Shown here: positions 1-5,084 of the stretch, piece by piece | Position numbering within the stretch: position 1 is the stretch's first letter | How the letters are laid out: the number at the start of each line of letters is the position of its first letter | NCBI GenBank assembly: GCA_030038765.1 | Contig: JASHRA010000121.1 | Span: forward strand, 1 to 5,084 | Length of the DNA: 5,084 bases | Direction of reading: 5' to 3' | DNA from: Candidatus Dormiibacterota bacterium | GTDB taxonomy: Bacteria > Chloroflexota > Dormibacteria > Aeolococcales > Bog-877 | Made by a program: the position numbers and the translations under genes | Notes under the pieces: model-generated | Seen by the model: only the letters and a program-made list of their open reading frames with translations | Told to the model about the DNA's origin: nothing | Database searches by the model: none

Positions 1-1637
1 TCACGCTCCCGCCAGCGGTCCAGCTCCAGCTCGAAGAGGGCGTCGACGCGGCGGCCCACGGGCAGGTGGGGACGCAGGCGGGGGCGATTGAACGTGACCG
101 CCTCGGCCTGGCCGCTGCGGTCCGCCAGCAGCACCCGCAGGTGGGCCCCGGAGGCGCCCATGGGAGCCGCCGAGACCACCCAGCAGTCGCTGGCGCAGAG
201 CAGCACCGCCGGGTTCCCGGTGCCGCAGGGCTGCAGCGCCAGCAGCTCCCGGGCCAGCCCGAGGCCGCACTCGCCGAGCCCCACCACGGCGTCCACCCGG
301 AAGGTGCGGGTGGGCCGCTGGTCCCCCAGCTGCTCTCGGGACGCCTGCTCCAGGGAGGCGGCCAGCGAGGCCCCCTGGCCGGGGTCGGGGCTCACCGTGA
401 AGCCGCCCGCCCCGTGGTGGCCGCCGTACTGCAGGAGCCGGGCCGCGCAGCGGCGCAGCGCCTCGACCACGTCCAGCCCGGCGACGCCCCGGACCGACCC
501 GCGCCAGAGCTCCCCTTGCTGACTGTAGACGAAGGCGGGCCGGCCGTACTCCTCGGCCAGCCGGCCCGCCACCAGCCCCGTCACGCCGGGGGCGATGTCC
601 GGCGAGCCCAGGACGATGGCGCTCAGCTCGTCCGGCATCTCCTCCACCCGGGCCCGCGCCAGCTCCAGCCCGGCCGCCAGGAGCTGCCTCCGGGCGCGGT
701 TCAGGCTCTCCAGCTGGGCGGCGGCCTCGGCCGCCTCCCTCGGGTCCTCGGTGAGGCAGCAGCTGAGGGCCAGGTCGGCGTCCCCCATCCGCCCGGCCGC
801 GTTGATCCTGGGCGCCAGGCCGAAGGCGAGCTCGGAGCTGCTGGGCGCGCCCTGGACCCCGGAGCGCTGGGCCAGGAGCTGGAGCCCGGGGCTGGCGTGC
901 TCCGTCCAGGCCAGGAGGCCGCGGCGCACCAGGTCCCGGTTCTCCTCCTGGAGTGGCATCATGTCGGCCACCGTGCCCAGCGCCACCAGCGGCAGCTGGC
1001 GCCCGGCCGTCCCCTCGGGCAGCACGCCGCGCTGCTCCAGGGCCAGGGCCAGCTTGTAGGCGACCCCGACCCCGGCCAGGCCCTTGAAGGGGTACTCGTC
1101 GTCCGGGCGCTGGGGGTTGACGAGGGCGTCGGCGGGCGCCAGCTCCACCTCGCCGCTGCCCGGGTCCCGGTGCGGCTGGTGGTGGTCGGTGATGACCAGG
1201 CGCAGGCCGGGCGGCCGCTCCCGGGCGACGTCGATGGCGGTGGTGCCGCAGTCCACGCTGATGACCAGCCCGACGCCGTGACGGCTCAGCTCCGAGAGTG
1301 CCTCGCCGTTGAGCCCGTAACCCTCCGACTCGCGCTTGGGGATGTAGGGGACGGGGTCGTGCCCGCCGGCCCGGAGGCAGCGGACCAGCAGCGCGCAGGC
1401 GGTCACGCCGTCCGCGTCGTAGTCCCCGTAGACGGCCACCCGGCGGCCCTCGCGGAGCGCGTCGGCGACCAGCTCCACCGCCCGCTCCATGTCCGCCAGC
1501 AGCCGGGGCGGGTGCTCCGGGCCCTCCGAGCCGAGCGCGTCGGAGCGCAGGCCACGGGCCCGGGTCACGCGCTGGAAGGGGGTGCAGGGCGCCTCCCCGG
1601 CCGGGGGGAGCAGCCAGTCCCGGGTGGCCCGCCTCAT
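1..1637 (-). CDS. recJ: RecJ, single-stranded-DNA-specific 5'-3' exonuclease (partial, C-terminus outside window)
   Basis: RecJ degrades single-stranded DNA 5' to 3' in recombination and in mismatch and base-excision repair, using metal ions held by DHH-family residues. The minus-strand reading gives 545 residues with no stop before the edge. Visible motifs: DYDADG at 72-77, SVDCGTT with Asp129, TDHH with D151-H152-H153, an NP pair at 174-175, LAGVGVAYK at 187-195, GTVADMMPL with Asp225, and APRINAAGRM at 275-284. The DHHA1 nucleic-acid motif GGHHGAGGF lies at 405-413. The remainder matches the C-terminal OB-like domain and ends in VDALFELELDRW, which in RecJ proteins is close to the C-terminus, so probably only a few tens of residues are missing. 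All expected metal-binding Asp and His residues are present, so the enzyme should be active. The ATG at 1635-1637 is chosen because AGGAGG lies 6 nt upstream; an in-frame GTG at 1662-1664 has no such support. The gene is divergent from the membrane-protein gene at 1742. Confidence 0.94.
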   Translation of the reverse strand, partial: MRRATRDWLLPPAGEAPCTPFQRVTRARGLRSDALGSEGPEHPPRLLADMERAVELVADALREGRRVAVYGDYDADGVTACALLVRCLRAGGHDPVPYIPKRESEGYGLNGEALSELSRHGVGLVISVDCGTTAIDVARERPPGLRLVITDHHQPHRDPGSGEVELAPADALVNPQRPDDEYPFKGLAGVGVAYKLALALEQRGVLPEGTAGRQLPLVALGTVADMMPLQEENRDLVRRGLLAWTEHASPGLQLLAQRSGVQGAPSSSELAFGLAPRINAAGRMGDADLALSCCLTEDPREAAEAAAQLESLNRARRQLLAAGLELARARVEEMPDELSAIVLGSPDIAPGVTGLVAGRLAEEYGRPAFVYSQQGELWRGSVRGVAGLDVVEALRRCAARLLQYGGHHGAGGFTVSPDPGQGASLAASLEQASREQLGDQRPTRTFRVDAVVGLGECGLGLARELLALQPCGTGNPAVLLCASDCWVVSAAPMGASGAHLRVLLADRSGQAEAVTFNRPRLRPHLPVGRRVDALFELELDRWRER

Positions 1638-1643
1638 CCCGGC

Positions 1644-1649
1644 CCTCCT
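1644..1649 (-). promoter_or_regulatory. Ribosome binding site of recJ
   Basis: AGGAGG on the minus strand, a full match to the Shine-Dalgarno consensus, with 6 nt between it and the ATG at 1637. It fixes the recJ start. Confidence 0.8.
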
Positions 1650-1693
1650 GAGCCACGCCGCCACCGCCCCGGGGAGGACCTCACCGGAGCCCG

Positions 1694-1699
1694 ATTCTA
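1694..1699 (-). promoter_or_regulatory. Candidate -10 element for recJ
   Basis: TAGAAT on the minus strand matches the sigma-70 -10 consensus at five of six positions and stands out in otherwise GC-rich DNA. It would give a leader of about 50 nt before the recJ ATG. No recognisable -35 hexamer lies 15 to 19 bp upstream and there is no extended TG, so this is a weak call resting on one hexamer and its position. Confidence 0.3.
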
Positions 1700-1701
1700 G
1701 C

Positions 1702-1713
1702 CCCGGCGCCGGG
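1702..1713. repeat. Perfect 12-bp palindrome in the divergent recJ / membrane-protein spacer
   Basis: CCCGGCGCCGGG equals its own reverse complement. It lies between the candidate recJ -10 and the GTG start of the plus-strand gene, followed at once by the 8-bp palindrome GGCCGGCC (1712-1719). Its location would suit an operator acting on both genes, but G/C-only palindromes are common by chance at this base composition. Confidence 0.3.
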
Positions 1714-1741
1714 CCGGCCAGGGCTGCTCCAAACTGACGCG

Positions 1742-2245
1742 GTGACCGACCCGACACCGGAGCGCCGCCGCCGGGCCCCCCGGGCCCTCTCGCCGCTCGA
1801 GGCGCGGGACAAGGCGGAGCTGCGCCGCCGCAGCCTCCAGGTCTCCACCTTCTGCCTCCACGCCATGGCCTGGGTGCTGGTGGTCTTCTACGCCACGGAC
1901 TACCTGCCCCCGCTGGCGGTGCGGGGCACGGTGGGGCTGCGAAGCCCCGCCAGCGCCCAGTACCTGGACGGCTACCTGGCGCTGGGCCTTCTCTGCGCGC
2001 TCCTGGGGGCCAGCTTCGGCGCCCTCTACCGGCGCCGCATCCGCGCCAGCCGCTACAGCTGGCGCTGGTTCGTCTTCCCCATCCTGGTGGCGCTGCTCCT
2101 GATCCCGGCCCAGGGCGCCGAGGAGTGGCTCAGCCGGGGCGTGGAGCTGATCTGCCTGCTGCTCGGGATCGGCGCCGGGATCCGGCTCGGGCCCCGCCTC
2201 AGGCCCCGGCGGCCACCAGCTGGAGGTCCCTGGGCCGGCGGCTGA
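1742..2245 (+). CDS. Small four-helix membrane protein, unknown function
   Basis: I do not recognise the family. The 167-residue product starts with a basic, proline- and arginine-rich cytoplasmic segment (1-34), followed by four hydrophobic stretches at about 35-55, 76-96, 108-123 and 133-149. Charges follow the positive-inside rule: the N-terminus, the loop RRRIRASRYSWR (97-108) and the C-terminus RPRRPP are basic, while the two other loops (56-75 and 124-132) are not. That pattern is hard to get from a spurious frame and is the main reason for calling the gene real. The start is GTG with no clear Shine-Dalgarno sequence upstream; later in-frame starts would cut into the first helix. Translation may be leaderless, or the start may lie slightly upstream. 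It is divergent from recJ and its last 47 bp overlap the 3' end of fbiC on the other strand. No catalytic motif is visible; it could be a small inner-membrane accessory or scaffold protein. Confidence 0.72.
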   Translation: MTDPTPERRRRAPRALSPLEARDKAELRRRSLQVSTFCLHAMAWVLVVFYATDYLPPLAVRGTVGLRSPASAQYLDGYLALGLLCALLGASFGALYRRRIRASRYSWRWFVFPILVALLLIPAQGAEEWLSRGVELICLLLGIGAGIRLGPRLRPRRPPAGGPWAGG

Positions 2246-4190
2246 CGGGACGGTAGAGGGTGTCCCGCTCGCGCGGGACGCGGCCCGCGCCGCGGATCGC
2301 GGCCTCGATCTCCCCGGGCTCCAGGTTCTGGCCGTGGTTGGCCCCGCTCATGCGGGTGATGGACTCCTCCATCAGGGTCCCGCCGAAGTCGTTGGCCCCC
2401 CAGCCGAGCGACTCGGCCACGCCCTCGGCGCCCAGCTTCACCCAGCTGGTCTGGATGTTCCGGATCTCGCTGCCGAAGAAGAGGCGGCAGTAGGCGGTGA
2501 AGCGGAGCGAGTCCTCCAGGCTGAGCGGGTGGCTGATGCCGAAGTACTTGCCCAGGGTGTTGTTCTCCACCTGGAAGGGGAGCAGCACGAACTCCGTGAT
2601 CCCGCCCGTCTCCCGCTGCAGGTTGCGGATCACCTCCAGGTGGCGGAGGCGGTGCCAGGGGGTCTCGATGTGGCCGTACATGATGGTCGAGGTGGTGGGG
2701 ATGCCCACCTGGTGCGCCGTCCGGACCACGTCCACCCACTCCTCGGTGGTGAGCTTCTCGGGGCAGAGGATGCGCCGCACCTCCTCGACCAGGATCTCCG
2801 CCGCCGTCCCCGGCATGGTGCCGAGGCCGGCGTCCTTCAGCTGGCGCAGCACGTCCTCCACCCGGCGCCCCGACTCCTGCGAGATGTAGCGGATCTCCTC
2901 CGGGGAGAGGGCGTGGAGGTGGAGCGAGGGCCAGCGGTCCTTGATCTCGCGGAAGAGCCGGTCGTAGTAGTCGAGGCTGAGCTCGGGGGTGAGGCCGGAC
3001 TGCATGCAGATCTCGGTCGCGCCCCGCTCCACCGCCTCCGAGATCTTGGCGAAGACGGTGTCGTGGTCGTGGAAGTAGGCGCCCTTGACGCGCAGCGAGC
3101 CGCGCCGGAAGCCGCAGAACTTGCAGGTGCCGACACAGACGTTGCTGATGTTGACGTTGCGGTTGACGACGTAGGTGACCTCGTCCCCGACCAGCTCGCG
3201 ACGCAGCTGGTCCGCCTGGGGGCGGAGCTCGGCGAGCGAGTCCTGGTAGACGGGGAGGCGCTCCTGGAGCCGGTAGCCCAGGCTGCGCGCCTTCTCGGCC
3301 AGGTCCTCCTCCGAGGGCCAGCGGTAGGCCGGGCTGACCGAGTCCCCGTCGGCGGAGATCCCGCCCAGGTCCCGGGCCCCGGCCTCCACCAGCTGCGGCC
3401 AGCCCTCGAAGTTGAGGTTGGGGGGTACCTGGACCGTGACCTCGGCGGGGAGGAGCTCCCGGGCCAGGGCGACGGTGCGGCGGAAGGTCTCCGGGTCGGG
3501 CCCGGGCTGGTCCGCCATCGGCGTCCCGGGCTTGGGGATGAAGTTCTGGACGATCACCTCCTGGATGTGGTGGTGGCGCCCCTGGCAGGCGGCGATCAGC
3601 TGCAGCGCCCGGCGCCGGTCCCGCTCCGACTCCCCGATCCCGACCAGGATCCCGGTGGTGAAGGGGATGCCCAGGCGGCCGGCGTCCTCCAGGTGGCGGA
3701 GCCGCTCCCGGTAGCGCTTGCCACCGCCCATGCCGTGGGCCCGGATGAGGTCGGTGCCGGTCTCCAGCATCAGGCCCATGGAGGCGTTGCAGGGCTGGAG
3801 GCGCTCCAGGCTGGCGCGGCTCAGGAGGCCGACGTTGGTGTGCGGCAGGAGCCCCCGGGCCATGGCCCGGCGACAGATCTCCACCACCAGGGAGACGAAG
3901 GCGGCCTCGTCCGCCAGGCCCAGGTCGGGGAGCCTCCAGGGCTGCTCCCCGCTCATCACCAGCAGCTCGCGGCAGCGCAGCCGGAGGGCCCGCTCGATCT
4001 GTCGGTCGGCCTCCTCCAGCGTGATCAGCCCGCCCTGGTCCTGGCGGTACTCGCAGTAGCCGCAGCGCCGGAAGCAGCGGTAGGTGACGTCCAGGGTGTA
4101 GCTGCGGCTGAAGGTGAGGTAGCTGGCCTCGTACTCGGGCCGGTGCCGGGTGACCAGCCCGGGCGGCGGCACGATCGCTTCGTAGGCCAT
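2199..4190 (-). CDS. fbiC: Bifunctional FO synthase, fused CofG-CofH radical SAM protein
   Basis: This enzyme makes FO (7,8-didemethyl-8-hydroxy-5-deazariboflavin), the chromophore of coenzyme F420. By family knowledge the CofH half joins tyrosine to 5-amino-6-ribitylaminouracil and the CofG half closes the deazaflavin ring, each with its own 4Fe-4S cluster and S-adenosylmethionine. The CofG half (about 25-315) has the CX3CX2C cluster motif at C39, C43 and C46, GLLPHTNVG at 113-121, NASMGLMLET at 135-144, IPFTTGILVGIGE at 175-187, IQEVIVQNF at 209-217, and PPNLN and GGIS before 280. The CofH half (about 330-625) has VTYVVNRNVNISN and a second CX3CX2C at C352, C356 and C359, then ATEICMQSGL, PGTAAEILVEEVRRI at 460-474, MYGHIET, TGGITEFVLLPF and GANDFGGTLMEE. 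At 663 residues it is clearly shorter than mycobacterial FbiC (about 850), with a short linker near 316-335. The ATG has GAGGT 11 nt upstream. The 3' end overlaps the convergent membrane-protein gene. Confidence 0.92.
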   Translation of the reverse strand: MAYEAIVPPPGLVTRHRPEYEASYLTFSRSYTLDVTYRCFRRCGYCEYRQDQGGLITLEEADRQIERALRLRCRELLVMSGEQPWRLPDLGLADEAAFVSLVVEICRRAMARGLLPHTNVGLLSRASLERLQPCNASMGLMLETGTDLIRAHGMGGGKRYRERLRHLEDAGRLGIPFTTGILVGIGESERDRRRALQLIAACQGRHHHIQEVIVQNFIPKPGTPMADQPGPDPETFRRTVALARELLPAEVTVQVPPNLNFEGWPQLVEAGARDLGGISADGDSVSPAYRWPSEEDLAEKARSLGYRLQERLPVYQDSLAELRPQADQLRRELVGDEVTYVVNRNVNISNVCVGTCKFCGFRRGSLRVKGAYFHDHDTVFAKISEAVERGATEICMQSGLTPELSLDYYDRLFREIKDRWPSLHLHALSPEEIRYISQESGRRVEDVLRQLKDAGLGTMPGTAAEILVEEVRRILCPEKLTTEEWVDVVRTAHQVGIPTTSTIMYGHIETPWHRLRHLEVIRNLQRETGGITEFVLLPFQVENNTLGKYFGISHPLSLEDSLRFTAYCRLFFGSEIRNIQTSWVKLGAEGVAESLGWGANDFGGTLMEESITRMSGANHGQNLEPGEIEAAIRGAGRVPRERDTLYRPVSRRPRDLQLVAAGA

Positions 4191-4201
4191 GGGTGCAGAT
4201 T

Positions 4202-4221
4202 ACCTCGCCCCCTTCGGGGCG
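4202..4221 (-). promoter_or_regulatory. fbiC ribosome binding site with an adjoining upstream hairpin
   Basis: On the minus strand GAGGT (4206-4202) is the best Shine-Dalgarno match for the fbiC ATG, with a rather long 11-nt spacer. Directly 5' to it, CGCCCC and GGGGCG (4206-4211 and 4216-4221) form a perfect 6-bp stem with a 4-nt loop. The stem touches the first base of the ribosome site, so its folding could affect initiation. No T-run follows, which argues against an intrinsic terminator. Confidence 0.35.
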
Positions 4222-4231
4222 GGCCGGGGAG

Positions 4232-4258
4232 CGAGCCCGGCGCCGGTCCGGGCGCTCG
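4232..4258 (-). other. GC-rich imperfect hairpin just after the stop codon of the Cys/His-rich gene
   Basis: CGAGC-CCGG at 4232-4240 can pair with CCGG (4248-4251) and GCTCG (4254-4258), giving 9 bp with a 2-nt bulge and a 7-nt loop. It begins about 2 nt past the stop of the upstream gene and 41 nt before the fbiC start. It could be a weak or Rho-assisted terminator, an mRNA-end stabiliser, or chance pairing in G/C-rich DNA; no T-tract follows on the minus strand. Confidence 0.3.
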
Positions 4259-4260
4259 GG

Positions 4261-4980
4261 TCAGACCCTCAGCGGCACCAGCACGTTGGGATAGCTGGCC
4301 CCGTACTTCTCCACGTAGGTGTCGAGCGCGCTCAGCAGCTGCTGCTGGAAGGCGAGCCGCTCCACCAGGTCGGCCTGGGAGACGCGCGCCGCCTGCCCGC
4401 TCAGGTGACGCTCGATCCAGGGCGGCACCAGGGACAAGAGGTCGGTGGGACCGCCCGTCAGCACCACCACCTCGGGGCGGTCGTCCTGGACCTTGATGCC
4501 GACCCGGAGCAGGATGCCGGTGCGGTTGGCCAGGGCCCAGACCCGCTCCCAGTGGCCGGAGGCTTGGCGCAGGCGGTCGGGGCGGGTGTAGCGGATGCTG
4601 GGGTCGTTGATGATGCTGGTGTCGGCGTCCCCCCAGCGCACCAGGCGCTCCACCACCGGCTCGTCGAGGTCCCGCGCCGTCCACATCACCAGCGAGGCGC
4701 AGCGGTTGTCGAGGTCCGGGGGTGAGACCTGGGTCCCCTGGCTGGCGGCCAGGCTCAGCACCTCGACGATGCTGGCGTGGCGCAGGCAGTAGCCGCGACC
4801 CTCCACGACCCGCAGGTGCTCGGCGCAGGCCGCCCAGGAGCAGTCAACCGCCCGGCGGTCGCGGTAGAGGCAGCGATAGGCCTCCTTGTTGTCGCAGCCG
4901 GGCTGGTCGCATCCTCCTCCCTCGGCCTCGCCGTAATGAACCGGCTGCGGTGCCTCTTGCTCAGTGCTGCGCCTTGACAT
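4261..4980 (-). CDS. Unknown protein with an N-terminal Cys/His-rich, probably zinc-binding module
   Basis: I do not recognise this 239-residue protein. A polar leader (1-23) is followed by a compact cluster of likely metal ligands: C24, C29, C37, C47, C52, H55, C65 and H68, spaced CX4C-X7-C-X9-CX4CX2H-X9-CX2H. Eight ligands of this kind suit two zinc ions in a B-box or RING-like cross-brace fold; this is inferred from spacing, not from a family match. The rest (70-239) looks like a soluble mixed alpha/beta domain, with a beta-rich stretch around 154-175 (ILLRVGIKV, PEVVVLTGG) and an amphipathic, coiled-coil-like helix near 200-226 (VERLAFQQQLLSALDTYV). There is no signal peptide, membrane helix or recognised catalytic motif. 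The ATG at 4980 has AGGAG 10 nt upstream. It lies 70 bp upstream of fbiC on the same strand and may be co-transcribed. Possible roles are protein or nucleic-acid binding; a link to F420 is unproven. Confidence 0.85.
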   Translation of the reverse strand: MSRRSTEQEAPQPVHYGEAEGGGCDQPGCDNKEAYRCLYRDRRAVDCSWAACAEHLRVVEGRGYCLRHASIVEVLSLAASQGTQVSPPDLDNRCASLVMWTARDLDEPVVERLVRWGDADTSIINDPSIRYTRPDRLRQASGHWERVWALANRTGILLRVGIKVQDDRPEVVVLTGGPTDLLSLVPPWIERHLSGQAARVSQADLVERLAFQQQLLSALDTYVEKYGASYPNVLVPLRV

Positions 4981-4990
4981 CGATCGGTGT

Positions 4991-4998
4991 CTCCTCTT
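4991..4998 (-). promoter_or_regulatory. Ribosome binding site of the Cys/His-rich protein gene
   Basis: AAGAGGAG on the minus strand contains the Shine-Dalgarno core AGGAG (4995-4991), with 10 nt before the ATG at 4980. It supports that start. Confidence 0.65.
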
Positions 4999-5001
4999 GG
5001 C

Positions 5002-5032
5002 GGCGCGCGCTGGACCGGGGCTCCGGCGCGCC
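5002..5032 (-). repeat. Inverted repeat in the leader of the Cys/His-rich protein gene
   Basis: GGCGCGC at 5002-5008 is the exact reverse complement of GCGCGCC at 5026-5032, with a 17-nt loop that itself contains a GGA/TCC pair. It would fold in the 5' leader just upstream of the ribosome binding site. The arms are only G and C, so chance is a serious alternative. Confidence 0.3.
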
Positions 5033-5066
5033 CCACGCTGGTGCGACAGGTGGCGGAACTGGCGCG

Positions 5067-5075
5067 AAGATAGCA
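5067..5075 (-). promoter_or_regulatory. Candidate extended -10 element for the Cys/His-rich gene and possibly fbiC
   Basis: The minus strand reads TG-C-TATCTT, an extended -10 form in which the hexamer matches TATAAT at four of six positions. It would start a leader of about 80 nt. Any -35 would lie outside the window, so this cannot be tested here. Confidence 0.25.
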
Positions 5076-5082
5076 GAGGAGG
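5075..5082 (+). promoter_or_regulatory. Probable ribosome binding site of a divergent gene beyond the right edge
   Basis: AGAGGAGG on the plus strand is a strong Shine-Dalgarno match ending 2 nt before the window stops. A start codon at the usual distance would fall just outside. In the neighbouring 104 bp, purine runs of this kind otherwise occur only at the minus-strand ribosome site, which suggests a divergent gene pair. Confidence 0.4.
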
Positions 5083-5084
5083 AC

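Noticed and set aside
1..1656. A 551-codon open frame on the minus strand across the recJ region
   Set aside because: It is out of frame with recJ, and its product is almost entirely Gly, Ala, Arg and Pro with no motif. The recJ frame carries every DHH and DHHA1 motif, so this is a high-GC shadow.
66..1700. A 544-codon open frame on the plus strand antisense to recJ
   Set aside because: Low-complexity composition, no domain motif, and it lies wholly opposite a well-supported gene; stop codons are rare in this GC-rich DNA.
2199..4190. Another radical SAM family (ThiH, or the menaquinone enzymes MqnC and MqnE) instead of FO synthase
   Set aside because: Those relatives have a single radical SAM domain. 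Here two domains in CofG-CofH order, each with its specific motifs such as NASMGLMLET and GANDFGGTLMEE, point to FO synthase.
4206..4221. Intrinsic terminator for the Cys/His-rich gene
   Set aside because: The stem is perfect but is followed on the minus strand by AGGTAATCTGC rather than a T-run, and it adjoins the fbiC ribosome binding site. A leader hairpin or chance pairing fits better.
2334..4496. A 720-codon open frame on the plus strand antisense to fbiC and part of the Cys/His-rich gene
   Set aside because: It is longer than fbiC itself but is made of repetitive Gly/Ala/Val/Leu/Asp/Glu/Arg sequence with no recognisable domain and spans two real genes. It is explained by complementing codons with G or C at the third position.
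4025..4684. A 219-codon minus-strand open frame bridging the spacer between the Cys/His-rich gene and fbiC
   Set aside because: Its last part is an out-of-frame reading of the start of fbiC and its first part is an out-of-frame reading of the upstream gene. The composition is biased and no motif is present.

Overview
The window is very GC-rich bacterial DNA, with third codon positions almost all G or C in the real genes. It carries four protein-coding genes and no RNA gene, mobile element or CRISPR array that I can see. A fused coenzyme F420 (FO) synthase together with a bacterial-type RecJ suggests a high-GC bacterium that makes F420, such as an actinobacterium or a member of Chloroflexota or Dormibacterota. 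The sequence alone does not decide between these.

Layout, left to right. (1) Positions 1-1637, minus strand: recJ, the single-strand DNA 5'-3' exonuclease, complete at its N-terminus and cut by the window edge probably a few tens of residues before its C-terminus. (2) Positions 1638-1741: a short divergent intergenic region holding the recJ ribosome binding site, a -10-like hexamer and a perfect 12-bp palindrome. (3) Positions 1742-2245, plus strand: a small predicted four-helix membrane protein of unknown function. (4) Positions 2199-4190, minus strand: a compact two-domain radical SAM protein, CofG fused to CofH (FbiC type), whose 3' end overlaps the membrane-protein gene tail to tail by 47 bp. 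(5) Positions 4191-4260: a 70-bp spacer with two GC-rich inverted repeats. (6) Positions 4261-4980, minus strand: a 239-residue protein of unknown function with a Cys/His-rich N-terminus that looks like a two-zinc module. It lies just upstream of fbiC in the same direction and may share a transcript with it. (7) Positions 4981-5084: the upstream region of that gene, with a good ribosome binding site for it and, at the extreme right edge, a strong Shine-Dalgarno sequence pointing the other way, probably for a divergent gene outside the window.

How the genes work together: FbiC makes FO, the deazaflavin chromophore of F420, from tyrosine and the riboflavin precursor 5-amino-6-ribitylaminouracil. 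No other F420 gene (cofC/fbiD, cofD/fbiA, cofE/fbiB) and no F420-dependent enzyme lies in the window, so the pathway must be completed elsewhere. RecJ is a DNA repair housekeeping gene with no evident link to F420. The least explained parts are the zinc-module protein beside fbiC and the small membrane protein; neither amounts to a demonstrable new system on this evidence.
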